Part shown: positions 25,338 through 33,679 of the stretch, piece after piece
How the letters are laid out: every line of letters starts with the position of its first letter
How positions within the stretch are numbered: position 1 is the first letter of the stretch
Origin: Hydrogenophaga crassostreae
Lineage (GTDB): Bacteria; Pseudomonadota; Gammaproteobacteria; Burkholderiales; Burkholderiaceae_C
Reading direction: 5' to 3'
NCBI RefSeq assembly: GCF_001761385.1
Contig: NZ_CP017476.1
Location: 4,701,501 to 4,765,500 of the forward strand
Length of the DNA stretch: 64,000 nt
The notes under the pieces: generated by a model
What the model was told of the DNA's origin: nothing
Seen by the model: only the letters and a program-made list of their open reading frames with translations
Databases searched by the model: none
Program-made: the position numbers and the translations under genes

Positions 25338-25929
25338 GTTGAACGCTTCACGCAGAGATTGGCTGATCCGGTACGGGGTTGGCGCGGCGGCATCGCTGAT
25401 GGTGCTGCCCGCCGCGCGGGCCGATGACGGCGATCCGCGCGACCAGGGCGCCGGGCGCTCGGTCACCACCGAAGAACTGGGCGAGATGCTGTTGCCCCAC
25501 TTCCCCATCAAATACCCGGTGCCCGGTTTTCTCGACCTGATCGTGCGCACGCCACGGCTCGCCATGCGGCCACAGACCAACCGCATCGATGCCGACATGG
25601 ACGTCAGCGCCCAGGGCCCGGCACTCAACCGCACCCAAGCCGGGCGTCTGGGCGTGGGCTTTGCCCTGCGCTACGAGGCGCGCGACAAAACCGTACGCGC
25701 CCATCAACTGAGCTTCAACAGCCTGGACTTTCCCGGCATCAGGCCAGAAGCCGTGGAACTGATCCGCGTATACGGGCCGGCCCTGGCTCAAGCGGCGTTG
25801 CAGGAAGTGGTCCTGCACCAGTTCAAGGACAAAGACCTGGCTGTGCTCGATGTGCTGGGCATGCGGCCAGGCAAGATCACGGTGACCGAAGACGGCCTGC
25901 GCATCGGCTTCGAACCGCGGCCCCTCTGA
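25321..25929 (+). CDS. Exported protein with Tat-like signal, DUF1439-like
   Basis: About 202 residues. The N-terminus has a twin-arginine signal (SRRDWLIRYGVGAAASLMV... ending AARA), so the mature protein is periplasmic. The mature part resembles the DUF1439/YceB-type beta-rich, lipid-binding-like fold (FLDLIVRTPRLAMRPQTNRI, VGFALRYEARDKTVRAHQLSF). The assignment is tentative. There are three possible ATGs at 25321, 25324 and 25330, and GGAG suits the second or third. It overlaps the MOSC gene. Confidence 0.65.
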   Translation: MMTMTKLNASRRDWLIRYGVGAAASLMVLPAARADDGDPRDQGAGRSVTTEELGEMLLPHFPIKYPVPGFLDLIVRTPRLAMRPQTNRIDADMDVSAQGPALNRTQAGRLGVGFALRYEARDKTVRAHQLSFNSLDFPGIRPEAVELIRVYGPALAQAALQEVVLHQFKDKDLAVLDVLGMRPGKITVTEDGLRIGFEPRPL

Positions 25930-25963
25930 AAACCGCGCCGTTCGCACGGCCATATTTTTCATG

Positions 25964-26020
25964 TTGCTCACGGTCAAGGCAACCGATACACTAATAATCA
26001 GTATGCTGATCATTAGTGTA
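25964..26020 (+). promoter_or_regulatory. Promoter and 34-bp near-palindromic operator of the gentisate operon
   Basis: TTGCTC (25964) - 17 bp - TACACT (25987) forms a plausible sigma-70 promoter. The -10 is the left edge of a 34-bp inverted repeat (25987-26020) with outer arms TACACTAAT / ATTAGTGTA and an inner ATCAG-tatg-CTGAT, broken by only two mismatched pairs. A repressor bound here would cover the start of transcription. The gentisate dioxygenase start is 148 bases downstream. Confidence 0.65.
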
Positions 26021-26168
26021 GGCGGGTAAAGGCACCCGGCAAGCCCTGGTCTCGAGATGCACGGCCGCCTGCAGTGGCTTTGACGGAAGCCTCGTGGGCA
26101 ACGAGACGCAGGAACCGGTCGGTTGGCTACCCTTCACGCCCGCGCAACAGACCATTTTGGAGACCACC

Positions 26169-27203
26169 ATGAACGAACTGGGCCGCCTGGAAGACCTGCC
26201 ACAGGATTACCGCGATGAGCTGGCTTCGCACAACCTCGTCCCCCTGTGGCCCAGCTTGCGTGGTGTCTTGCCGCCAGGTGTGCCTACGCGGCAGACGCGC
26301 GCAACGCATTGGCCTTACACAACCATCAAACCCCTGCTGCTCAAGGCGGGGGATTTGACGCCGATCGAGAAGGCGGAACGGCGGGTGCTCGTGCTCGCAA
26401 ACCCCGGCCATGGGCTGGAAAAAATGCAGGCCAGCGCCGCCATGTATTTGGGCATGCAACTGCTGCTGCCCGGTGAGTGGGCCCCATCGCATCGCCATAC
26501 GCCCAATGCGGTTCGCATGGTGGTGGAAGGCACGGGGGCCTGGTCCAACGTGGACGGTGAAAAGTGTGAAATGGTTCGCGGCGACCTGATCCTGACACCC
26601 ACCGGCCTGTGGCATGAGCACGGCCATGACGGCACGGAACCCGTGGTGTGGCTGGACGTTCTGGATCTGCCTTTGGTGTACTACATGGAAACCAGCTACC
26701 ACGTCAACGGCGGGCGACAGGCAGTGAAACCCCAACACGGTGAGCGCACCTACGCGCATGGTGGCCTGGTGCCCACACCCGTATTCGAACGCAGCGGCAA
26801 GCCCTATCCCATCTTGCGCTACCCCTGGGCCGATGCGCGCGCTGCGCTGGAAACATTGGCCGCAGACCGCCCCGATCTTGACCACGTACAGGTGACCTAC
26901 ACCAACCCCGAAACCGGGGCGCACTGCCAGAACATCCTGGGTTTTTACGCCCTCATGCTGCGCCCCGGTCAAACGCTGAACCTGCCCGCGCGCTCGCCTG
27001 CCACCGTGTTGCACCAGATCGAAGGCAGCGCCGAGGTCCACATCGAATCGCAGCGTTTCACCCTGGTCGAGGCAGACACCTGCTGCGCGCCGGGCTACAC
27101 CGCCATCGCGCTCAGGAACACCTCGGCCACCGAGGCGGCTTTCCTGTTCATGGCCGATGAGACGCCGTTGCACCAGAAGCTCGGCGTGTATGAAGTCAGA
27201 TAA
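26169..27203 (+). CDS. nagI: Gentisate 1,2-dioxygenase
   Basis: Opens the ring of gentisate (2,5-dihydroxybenzoate) with O2 to give maleylpyruvate; cytosolic Fe(II) bicupin. It has 344 residues. Features are RDELASHNLVPLWPSLRGVLP, the first cupin with metal ligands in SHRHTPNAVRMVVEG, then DLILTPTGLWHEHGHDG, VYYMETSYHVNGG, and a second, degenerate cupin (LGFYALMLRPGQTLNLP). ATG 26169 (MNELGRLEDLP) follows GGAG. First gene of a three-gene row with the hydrolase and isomerase needed to reach pyruvate and fumarate. Confidence 0.94.
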   Translation: MNELGRLEDLPQDYRDELASHNLVPLWPSLRGVLPPGVPTRQTRATHWPYTTIKPLLLKAGDLTPIEKAERRVLVLANPGHGLEKMQASAAMYLGMQLLLPGEWAPSHRHTPNAVRMVVEGTGAWSNVDGEKCEMVRGDLILTPTGLWHEHGHDGTEPVVWLDVLDLPLVYYMETSYHVNGGRQAVKPQHGERTYAHGGLVPTPVFERSGKPYPILRYPWADARAALETLAADRPDLDHVQVTYTNPETGAHCQNILGFYALMLRPGQTLNLPARSPATVLHQIEGSAEVHIESQRFTLVEADTCCAPGYTAIALRNTSATEAAFLFMADETPLHQKLGVYEVR

Positions 27204-27245
27204 CCCACTCACGCGCCCGCCCCTTCAATTCTTGAGCTTGCTGTC

Positions 27246-27947
27246 ATGACCCAGTACCTTTTCTCCCCGCCCGCCGTTCAGTCACTGCCCATCCGCGGCA
27301 CAACGCAGCAGTTCCCGATCAACCGCATCTTCTGCGTCGGTCGCAACTACCATGCGCACGCCGTCGAAATGGGCAAGCCCGTGGACAAGTCGGTCGAACG
27401 CCCCTTCTATTTCACCAAGTCACCACAAACGCTGGTGCAATCCGGTGCGACCGTTCCCTACCCGCCCGAGAGCCAGAACTACCACTTCGAAATGGAGATG
27501 GTGGTGGCAATAGGCAAAGCGGGGTTTCGCGTGAAGGCAGAACAGGCCCACGCGCTGATCTATGGCTACGCGGCCGGCCTGGACATGACACGCCGCGATC
27601 TTCAACTCGTGGCGCGCGACAAAGGCCGCCCCTGGGATCTGGGCAAGGATATTGAACAGGGATCGGTGTGCTCCGAAGTTGTGCCGATGGAAGGTCAGAT
27701 CATCGACAGTGGGGCCATCACGCTTGAAGTGCGGGGCAACACCAGGCAGACGTCCGATGTGGGCAAGTTGATCTGGAGCGTGCGCGAAATCATTGCCGAC
27801 CTTTCGCTTTTCTATCACCTGCAACCCGGCGATCTGATCTATACGGGCACCCCCGAAGGTGTGGGCCCAGTGGTGACGGGCGACAAGATCACAGGTCGCG
27901 TGGCGGGCGTCGCCGATGTGGCGCTGACCATCGGTGCCGCCGAGTGA
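27246..27947 (+). CDS. nagK: Fumarylpyruvate hydrolase (FAH family)
   Basis: Hydrolyses fumarylpyruvate to fumarate and pyruvate, the last step of the gentisate route. It has 233 residues. Fumarylacetoacetate hydrolase-fold features are RIFCVGRNYHAHAVEMGK, PFYFTKSPQTLV, the metal-binding acidic pair in FEMEMVVAIG, GLDMTRRDLQ and LIYTGTPEGVGPV. ATG 27246 lies 42 bases after the dioxygenase, and it is followed within 10 bases by the isomerase gene. Confidence 0.93.
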   Translation: MTQYLFSPPAVQSLPIRGTTQQFPINRIFCVGRNYHAHAVEMGKPVDKSVERPFYFTKSPQTLVQSGATVPYPPESQNYHFEMEMVVAIGKAGFRVKAEQAHALIYGYAAGLDMTRRDLQLVARDKGRPWDLGKDIEQGSVCSEVVPMEGQIIDSGAITLEVRGNTRQTSDVGKLIWSVREIIADLSLFYHLQPGDLIYTGTPEGVGPVVTGDKITGRVAGVADVALTIGAAE

Positions 27948-27957
27948 GCGTTACCCC

Positions 27958-28596
27958 ATGAAACTCTACAACTTCTTTCGCAGCGGCACTTCGCACCGCC
28001 TGCGCATCGCCCTCAACCTCAAAGGCCTGGACAGCGAATACGTCGCCGTGCACCTGGGCGAAGAGGCACACCTCACCGAAGCTTTCAAGTCGGTCAACCC
28101 GCAACAGCTCGTGCCTGCGCTGGATGTCAATGGCCAGGTGTTGCTGCAATCGCCCGCCATCATCGAGTGGCTGGAAGAAAAGTACCCCAGACCTGCGCTG
28201 TTGCCTGCCGATGCAAACGATCGAGCCCATGTGCGCGCGCTGGCCGCCATCGTGGGGTGTGACATCCACCCCATCAACAACCGCAGGATTCTGGAAGCGC
28301 TGCGCCACCGCTTCGGGGCAGACGAAACCGCCATCAACGATTGGTGTGGCACCTGGATCGGCGCCGGCTTTGACGCCTACGAAACACTGCTGGCTGCTGA
28401 CCAGAAGCGCGGCCGCTTCAGCTTCGGCGACACGCCCACGCTGGCCGATGCCTACTTGATTCCGCAGATCGAAAGCGCACGGCGCTTCCAGGTGGACTTG
28501 ACGCGCTGGCCACTGATCATGGGTATCGACAGCGTGTGCTCGGCGTTGCCCGCGTTCTCCCGGGCAGCCCCCGGACTGCAACCCGATGCCCCGTGA
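27958..28596 (+). CDS. nagL: Maleylpyruvate isomerase (zeta-class GST)
   Basis: Glutathione-dependent cis-trans isomerisation of maleylpyruvate to fumarylpyruvate, between the two steps encoded just upstream. It has 212 residues. The N-terminal motif FFRSGTSHRLRIALNLKGL carries the SSC/SGTS active-site serine region of zeta GSTs. LVPALDVNGQVLLQSPAIIEWLEE is the glutathione-binding part, and the helical domain includes GCDIHPINNRRIL. The ATG at 27958 gives the canonical start. The order dioxygenase-hydrolase-isomerase matches known gentisate operons. Confidence 0.93.
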   Translation: MKLYNFFRSGTSHRLRIALNLKGLDSEYVAVHLGEEAHLTEAFKSVNPQQLVPALDVNGQVLLQSPAIIEWLEEKYPRPALLPADANDRAHVRALAAIVGCDIHPINNRRILEALRHRFGADETAINDWCGTWIGAGFDAYETLLAADQKRGRFSFGDTPTLADAYLIPQIESARRFQVDLTRWPLIMGIDSVCSALPAFSRAAPGLQPDAP

Positions 28597-28600
28597 CCCA

Positions 28601-29281
28601 TCAGGCGATGGTGGGCGCCGGAAACCTTTCGGGTGATTGACCTGGCTTCCAGGCCGGGTATTTCGGCATCACGCCCAGGAAAGCGGGACTGCGCAACCAA
28701 TGTTGCAACCACTGCCGCACAGCAGGCCATTGGCAGCTTTCAAACCAGCCGGCGTCTACAGCAGCCCATTGGCGAACGAATGGAAAGATCGCCACGTCAA
28801 CAAAGCCAGGTGACACGCCCGCGAGAAAGGCGTGTTGATCCAGCCTCTGTTCCAGGACGGAAATCAACAACATTTCGCCCTGCGTTCGGTGCCCTTCAGC
28901 AAGCAGTTGCGGGTGCCGTTCGGGGTATTTGTAGGCGTCAAGGGCTTGTTTGAAGGGGCCGTCGTTCACGCTCAGAAGCTGCTGCTGCATGGGGTCTTCA
29001 AGCTGCCCCAGCCACTCTTGCGGGTCGTTTTGCGCCAATGCCCAGCGCATGATGCCGAGGCTTTCATCGATCACCTGACCACCAGGCAACTGCAGCACAG
29101 GCACAGTGCCCTTGGGCGAAGCGTCCAGCATGGCCTGGGGTTTGTCGCGCAGCACGACCTCACGCAGCTCAACCACCAGCCCCGCTTGCAACAGCGCCAT
29201 GCGGGCGCGGATGGCGTAAGGGCAGCGCCGAAACGAATACAGAACCGGCAAGGCGCCCAGTGTTGACGGTTCCATCCGCAT
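28601..29281 (-). CDS. Glutathione S-transferase family protein
   Basis: A 226-residue GST-like protein: thioredoxin-fold N-terminus VLYSFRRCPYAIRARMALLQAG (a Cys-Pro pair as in glutaredoxin-like/omega GSTs), KGTVPVLQLPGGQVIDESLGIM for glutathione binding, and a helical C-terminal domain. The RCPYAIRAR signature is seen in a Comamonadaceae/gamma-proteobacterial group annotated only as GST. ATG 29281 or 29275 is possible; a TTG at 29290 overlaps the upstream stop. It directly follows the hemerythrin/HD-GYP gene and may be cotranscribed with it. It converges on the gentisate operon. Confidence 0.82.
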   Translation of the reverse strand: MRMEPSTLGALPVLYSFRRCPYAIRARMALLQAGLVVELREVVLRDKPQAMLDASPKGTVPVLQLPGGQVIDESLGIMRWALAQNDPQEWLGQLEDPMQQQLLSVNDGPFKQALDAYKYPERHPQLLAEGHRTQGEMLLISVLEQRLDQHAFLAGVSPGFVDVAIFPFVRQWAAVDAGWFESCQWPAVRQWLQHWLRSPAFLGVMPKYPAWKPGQSPERFPAPTIA

Positions 29282-29286
29282 GCAAC

Positions 29287-30636
29287 TCAAGGCCCGGACA
29301 CGGTTTCTGGCCGCACATACACCTTGAGATCGCTCATTCCGCCGGCGCCCAGGAACCGCCGGATGCGCACAATGGTGTTGGCTTCCAGGGCGTTGTGAGC
29401 GGCCAGCAGCAACATGCCCTCCGGTGTGATGAGATCGCGGGTCAGGGTCATGCCTGGTTTGAGCATGGCGCTGGAGGTGACCACTTCGGGTTCGCCTGTA
29501 CCGCCCGAACGGCCCAGCAGCGTGCTCAACGCATCGACGATCCGGGGGTCGTAACGTTCGCCCCGGCTGCCCTGGATCACGCTCAGCGCTTCATCCAGCG
29601 ACAGGCGACGGGCAGTGATGGTGCCGTGTTGCAGCCCGTCAAAATCATTGGCCACGGCCACGATGCGCGCTTCCAGCGGAATGCGCTCAGCCTGCAACCC
29701 ATCGGGATACCCTTTTCCGTCCCACCGCTCGTGGTGGTGGCGCACCACGAGCGAGGCGGCGTGAAGGTCGTCCAAGGCGATCAGGGCGGCCTCGCCATTG
29801 ACGGCATGGGACCGGTACAGCGACAGCTCGTGGCCCGTCATTTGTGTGACGGGTTTGCCCATCAGCTCGTCGGAAAATCCAATCTTGCCCAGGTCGTGCA
29901 ACAAGGCGCCAAGAAAAACCTGTTGCACGGTATCCCCGTCCAGCTTCAACAGCACCGCCAGCTTGCGCGCCAGATCGGCCACGCGCCGCGAATGTCCGGC
30001 GAGCATGCCGCCGCGCAACTCCATCAGGCTGGTGAAGGTGCGGATTCCGGTGAGGAAATTGCGCTTCAAGCGCTGATTGGACTGCGCCAGTTCTTCGGTG
30101 CGGACCTGCACCTGCCGCTCCAGATCCTGTGCCATGCCACTCATGGCATCGTAGAGATTGTGAAACGCTTCCAGCATCACCTTTTCGCCGACCCCCAACA
30201 CAGAAGGCGACGCCAACGGGGATCCGGCTTGCTGGCTCAAGCGCAGCACCATGGTGCGATCGTCGCCAAGAATGTGGGTGATCAACCAGGCCGACAAAAA
30301 GCGGTGCAGCGCCTGGGCCTGGGTTTTTCCACCGTCCCAGCCTTCGGCAAAGCGGAGCACCTGCGCGAGAAAGCCGCCGTGGGTGGCATGGTGAGCGGTC
30401 AAAGCTTGCGGCGGCTGGCCGGCTTGCACCGACCACGCTTCTTCGGCAGAGAAATGGAGCGTCGCGTATTCTTTTAGACGCTCCAACACCGCCAGGCTTT
30501 CCTGCGGATCGTCGCCATTCATCACGGCATCGGCCAGCCGATTCGTCAGATCAACCAGCACCTTGTGCTGGCTGTCGATCAGCTCGACGCCTGTTTCAAA
30601 CAGCTCACTCCAGACAAACACCTGCAATTGCGCCAC
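29287..30636 (-). CDS. Bacteriohemerythrin - HD-GYP fusion, probable oxygen/NO-responsive c-di-GMP phosphodiesterase
   Basis: A 449-residue two-domain protein. Residues about 8-135 form a hemerythrin domain with the di-iron ligands His24, His61, Glu65, one of His82/83, His86, His121 and Asp126 visible. After a coiled-coil linker (about 155-195) comes an HD-GYP domain: His215, the HDLGK box (His247-Asp248) and HHHERWDGKGYPDG (300-313). HD-GYP enzymes hydrolyse cyclic di-GMP; hemerythrin domains bind O2 or NO at a di-iron site. No membrane segment, so cytosolic. The start is GTG behind GGAGGT. It lies just upstream of a GST and next to a broken hemerythrin gene. Confidence 0.92.
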   Translation of the reverse strand: MAQLQVFVWSELFETGVELIDSQHKVLVDLTNRLADAVMNGDDPQESLAVLERLKEYATLHFSAEEAWSVQAGQPPQALTAHHATHGGFLAQVLRFAEGWDGGKTQAQALHRFLSAWLITHILGDDRTMVLRLSQQAGSPLASPSVLGVGEKVMLEAFHNLYDAMSGMAQDLERQVQVRTEELAQSNQRLKRNFLTGIRTFTSLMELRGGMLAGHSRRVADLARKLAVLLKLDGDTVQQVFLGALLHDLGKIGFSDELMGKPVTQMTGHELSLYRSHAVNGEAALIALDDLHAASLVVRHHHERWDGKGYPDGLQAERIPLEARIVAVANDFDGLQHGTITARRLSLDEALSVIQGSRGERYDPRIVDALSTLLGRSGGTGEPEVVTSSAMLKPGMTLTRDLITPEGMLLLAAHNALEANTIVRIRRFLGAGGMSDLKVYVRPETVSGP

Positions 30637-30696
30637 GGGAGCACCTCCGATTGCTCCTTAGGAGCCGGCCCCGAGTGTAAACAAGCTGTTGGCCGA

Positions 30697-31266
30697 CTAC
30701 CTTACGCCACGGCGCGCCATCATGTCGAGGCTCATGGTTCTGAGGCTCTCTGGCGACAACTGGTTTTTGGCAACCGGATAGACAACACGGTCCTCGTCAT
30801 CCAGATGCTGGCGGTACAGCCGCGCAAAATCATTCAGCGCCACTTTCTGCCAGACGTTGAGTCCCACAAACGGCGCTTCACTGTGTTCGGCCAAAGTGAC
30901 CAGCACCGCCCGCGCGCTTTGCCAGGCCACCTCCATCTGGCGGTGATCCTGAATCAGTCGCAACACCAGAGCCTTCACTTCCGCATTGGCCCCGCACATC
31001 AGCGGTGGAAAGACATGGCGTTCTTCGTCTTCGTGGTGCAACGGCGCCGCAAGATCAAAATAGCGCATGATGTCCCGCTACGCCTGGCGTACCTGCTCGT
31101 CCAGCCCCTTGTCCTGCAGATGCTCTTGCAACCGGATGATCAGGCGCAGCATGCGCTCGACCCGTTCATGACAGGCGCTGAGCATGTCGAACGGCTCTTC
31201 GAAGCTGGCCGCCGGCGCAGACTGGCCGGGTTGTGATATCTGCATGAGCGGGACAGACGTGGCCAT
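30697..31266 (-). pseudogene. Hemerythrin-domain protein interrupted by an in-frame TAG
   Basis: Read from ATG 31266, this gene gives MATSVPLMQISQ...FDMLSACHERVERMLRLI...EQVRQA, then TAG (31078-31080), then in the same frame RDIMRYFDLAAPLHHEDEERHVFPPL and onward to the stop at 30697. Both halves are needed for one hemerythrin fold: first-helix His in CHERVERM, then HHEDEERH, QDHRQME and HLDDEDRVVYP. No frameshift is present; a single amber codon splits an otherwise intact ORF of about 190 codons. It is either a recent nonsense mutation, a sequence error, or readthrough. An ATG three codons after the TAG could restart the C-terminal part, but without the first ligand helix. Confidence 0.8.
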
Positions 31267-31268
31267 GG

Positions 31269-31673
31269 TCAACCCAGTTGAACGGCCTGACCCTGTGGGT
31301 CAAATGGAATGAAGGCAGCGATCTGGCCCTGTTTGATGGATTCGACCATGCGCTCAAGGGGCTGATCGGCGTCGGCGCTGGTGAGCACCTTGCCCGGTGC
31401 GCCAGACATCGCTGCAGCAAACACCATGCCCCAGGGTTTGCCGAACAGGGCCGCCTGCTCTTTCAGATCGGCGAAAGACGCCAGTTCGTCGGGCGCTTTG
31501 TCGACACACATTTGCGGCACCAAACTGCCCCCTTCACCCCGTTCAAATCCAGCACGCTGAGCCGGCGTTGCATCCTCGGGCAGTTCCACTGCGGCAAAGA
31601 CAAACAGCAGGCGCTGGGGTTGAGACTGCGCACGGGCAGCGCTCAAGAGGTCGTCGAAATTGGAGATTTCCAT
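31269..31673 (-). CDS. Conserved hypothetical protein beside the hemerythrin gene
   Basis: A 134-residue soluble protein: MEISNFDDLLSAARAQ, LLFVFAAVELPEDATPAQRAGF, then EGGSLVPQMCVDKAPDELASFADL, and an end PFDPQGQAVQLG. Similar proteins in Comamonadaceae are, as I recall, sometimes labelled 'ribonucleotide reductase subunit alpha' without support; I see no such domain. Its stop TGA overlaps the region just before the hemerythrin ATG, so the two are translationally linked. Position between a nitroreductase and hemerythrins suggests a redox or nitrosative role, but function is unknown. Confidence 0.75.
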   Translation of the reverse strand: MEISNFDDLLSAARAQSQPQRLLFVFAAVELPEDATPAQRAGFERGEGGSLVPQMCVDKAPDELASFADLKEQAALFGKPWGMVFAAAMSGAPGKVLTSADADQPLERMVESIKQGQIAAFIPFDPQGQAVQLG

Positions 31674-31700
31674 GAAGAGTCCTTTATATACCTGAGCCAG

Positions 31701-32324
31701 TCAATCGATGTCGTTATTTGAGCCGAGCACGCTCAGGTAATCGGCCACGCTGGGTCGGCGGCGCGGCGTCCGCTGTGAGGCCACATGCCCCAGGCTCACA
31801 AAACACACCGCGTGTTCGCCGGTGGAAAGGCGCAGATGGTTGCGCAGGGTGGCGGATTTGAGCGCCTTCCCACTGGTGAGCGATGAGCCAAATCCCATGG
31901 CTGTGGCCATCAGCAGCACGTTCTGCACTGCGCAGCCCGCCGACAGCACGCGCTCGGCAAAATCAATGTCTGGATCGCCACAGGTCGCGTCAACGATCAG
32001 CAACAGCAAAGTCGGTGCCCGAAAGGCTTTCTCGCGGGCCGTGGCCTGTTGATCGGAGGTGGCGCCGGGGTCGCGTTCCAGCAGGGCCCCGGCAAACAGG
32101 TCGGCCAGTGCGGCGCGCTGCTCGCCCGGTACCGAGATAAAGCGCCAGGGCAACAACTGACCATGGTCGGGCGCTGCGCCCGCCGCTTGCAAAATCGTGT
32201 GCAACGCCGTGGCATCGGGACCGGGAGCGACCAACCGTTTGGGCAACACCGTGCGCCGCGCGTGAATCAGTTCGGCAGCCATGGCGGCACTGCCCGGTGT
32301 CACCGGCGATGAATCAAAAGTCAT
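31701..32324 (-). CDS. Nitroreductase-family FMN oxidoreductase
   Basis: A 207-residue protein of the nitroreductase fold (FMN-dependent NAD(P)H oxidoreductases acting on nitro compounds, quinones or flavin). Features are IHARRTVLPKRLV with the FMN-phosphate Arg region, AAGAAPDHGQLLPWRFI, AGCAVQNVLLMATAMGFGSSLTSG, and CFVSLGHVASQRTPRRRPS near the end. This resembles YdjA-type small nitroreductases. Same strand and close to the NnrS gene (about 30 bases), so probably one transcript with NnrS and the ribonucleotide reductase. Confidence 0.88.
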   Translation of the reverse strand: MTFDSSPVTPGSAAMAAELIHARRTVLPKRLVAPGPDATALHTILQAAGAAPDHGQLLPWRFISVPGEQRAALADLFAGALLERDPGATSDQQATAREKAFRAPTLLLLIVDATCGDPDIDFAERVLSAGCAVQNVLLMATAMGFGSSLTSGKALKSATLRNHLRLSTGEHAVCFVSLGHVASQRTPRRRPSVADYLSVLGSNNDID

Positions 32325-32353
32325 GAACGGGCTTCAAGCATGGCGGTGGCGCT

Positions 32354-33679
32354 TCATCCAGGGCGTCCATCGGCGCGCGGCCGCCCGAACCAGCCCATGA
32401 GCCGAATGCCCCAGACAGTGACCACCCCCGCCCACACCAGGGCTGCGGCCACCAGCACACCCGGCGGCGCTTGCGGCAAGGCACCGGCAATGCGCAACAG
32501 CACGGCCAGTTGCAGGGCCAGAAACAGCCCCCACACCAGGTTGTCGGCCACCAGCGGGCGCCCGCTGTGGCCACACGCCACACGCGTGACCATGGCCAGC
32601 AGCAAAGAGCCCAGACATCCCATGGTCAAGGCATGCAAGGCGCCCAGACCCAGGGCAGGAACCCCTGCCTGCAGCCCCAGCAACTCGGATGCCCCGGCGA
32701 GTACAAAACTCAAACCCAGCCAGACAAACCCCAGGTGCAGCATGGCCAGAAGGCGCACCTTCAGGCTCTGCACCAGCCCCCAGGCCACTCCCAGCCAGAT
32801 CAAAACGCCACCGGCAGCCAACTCGGCCAGCCCCTGAAACAGCATCCAGCCACGGGGAGGCGATCCAGTGAAAACCGGCAACCAGACCGAGACCCACTCC
32901 AGTCCTGCCGCAGCCAGCATGGCCCACAACACCCAGAATGGGCGCCATGCATGAACCATGGGCACCGCACTGGATGTGAAAAACGGAATCATGCGGTGGG
33001 CCACCGCCAGGTAGGTGGGCACCACAAAGCCCCACAAGCCACTCAAAACGAAGGCCAGCGCAATGTCCACCGCGTCAAAGGCCGTGGCCGCGGCAATACC
33101 GACCACACTGAGCATGCCCACCCCAGCCGCCACAGCCACCACTTTGGCGTGCAAGCGGTCTGCCTGTGTGCTGGCACGAACCAGGCCCCAGAAGCGCCAG
33201 GTTTGCAGGCCCAGCCCGCAGGCTGCCAGCAAGACACCCGCCACCGCCAGACCACCATGGGTATGCGCCCCCGCCAGCCAGATCAGCCAGCCACCAGCCT
33301 GCAAACCGGAGCTGGTCAACAAATCGCGTGCTTCAGGCTTGGCCACGCCCAGCCAGTTGGGCCCCGCCGTGAAAAGAAAGCCCGAGAAGAACAAAGGGAT
33401 GAAGCCCAGACTCATCAACGCCGCATGGGTGAGGGTGGGCGAAACGGCGTAACCTAGGCCCAGCCAGCCCGTGGCGCGGTCGAGCTGCACCAGCGCCCAC
33501 CAAAGGCCTGAGGCAAGCAACAGGCCCATCGCAAGGAAAAAGCCCAGGCGGTGAGGTGCCAGCAGCAAATGGCGCAGGCGCCAGGGCTGGGGGGTCTGTG
33601 TTTTGTGGGGGCGTCCCGAAGCTGGCCGTGGCGTGTTGACACGCAGCGGGGGCCGCTTGGGAGCGCCCGCTTCACTCAT
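32354..33679 (-). CDS. nnrS: NnrS-family haem-copper membrane protein
   Basis: A 441-residue polytopic inner-membrane protein with about 12 hydrophobic segments. It belongs to the NnrS family, which is regulated with denitrification genes and helps cells withstand nitric oxide stress. Family landmarks are APHRLGFFLA at the first helix, HAALMSLGFIPLFFSGFLFTAGPNWL, AHRMIPFFTSS and LHALTMGCLGSLLLAMVTRV. The ATG at 33679 overlaps the ribonucleotide reductase stop (ATGA), a tight coupling. It fits the nitrogen-oxide theme of the surrounding strand. Confidence 0.92.
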   Translation of the reverse strand: MSEAGAPKRPPLRVNTPRPASGRPHKTQTPQPWRLRHLLLAPHRLGFFLAMGLLLASGLWWALVQLDRATGWLGLGYAVSPTLTHAALMSLGFIPLFFSGFLFTAGPNWLGVAKPEARDLLTSSGLQAGGWLIWLAGAHTHGGLAVAGVLLAACGLGLQTWRFWGLVRASTQADRLHAKVVAVAAGVGMLSVVGIAAATAFDAVDIALAFVLSGLWGFVVPTYLAVAHRMIPFFTSSAVPMVHAWRPFWVLWAMLAAAGLEWVSVWLPVFTGSPPRGWMLFQGLAELAAGGVLIWLGVAWGLVQSLKVRLLAMLHLGFVWLGLSFVLAGASELLGLQAGVPALGLGALHALTMGCLGSLLLAMVTRVACGHSGRPLVADNLVWGLFLALQLAVLLRIAGALPQAPPGVLVAAALVWAGVVTVWGIRLMGWFGRPRADGRPG

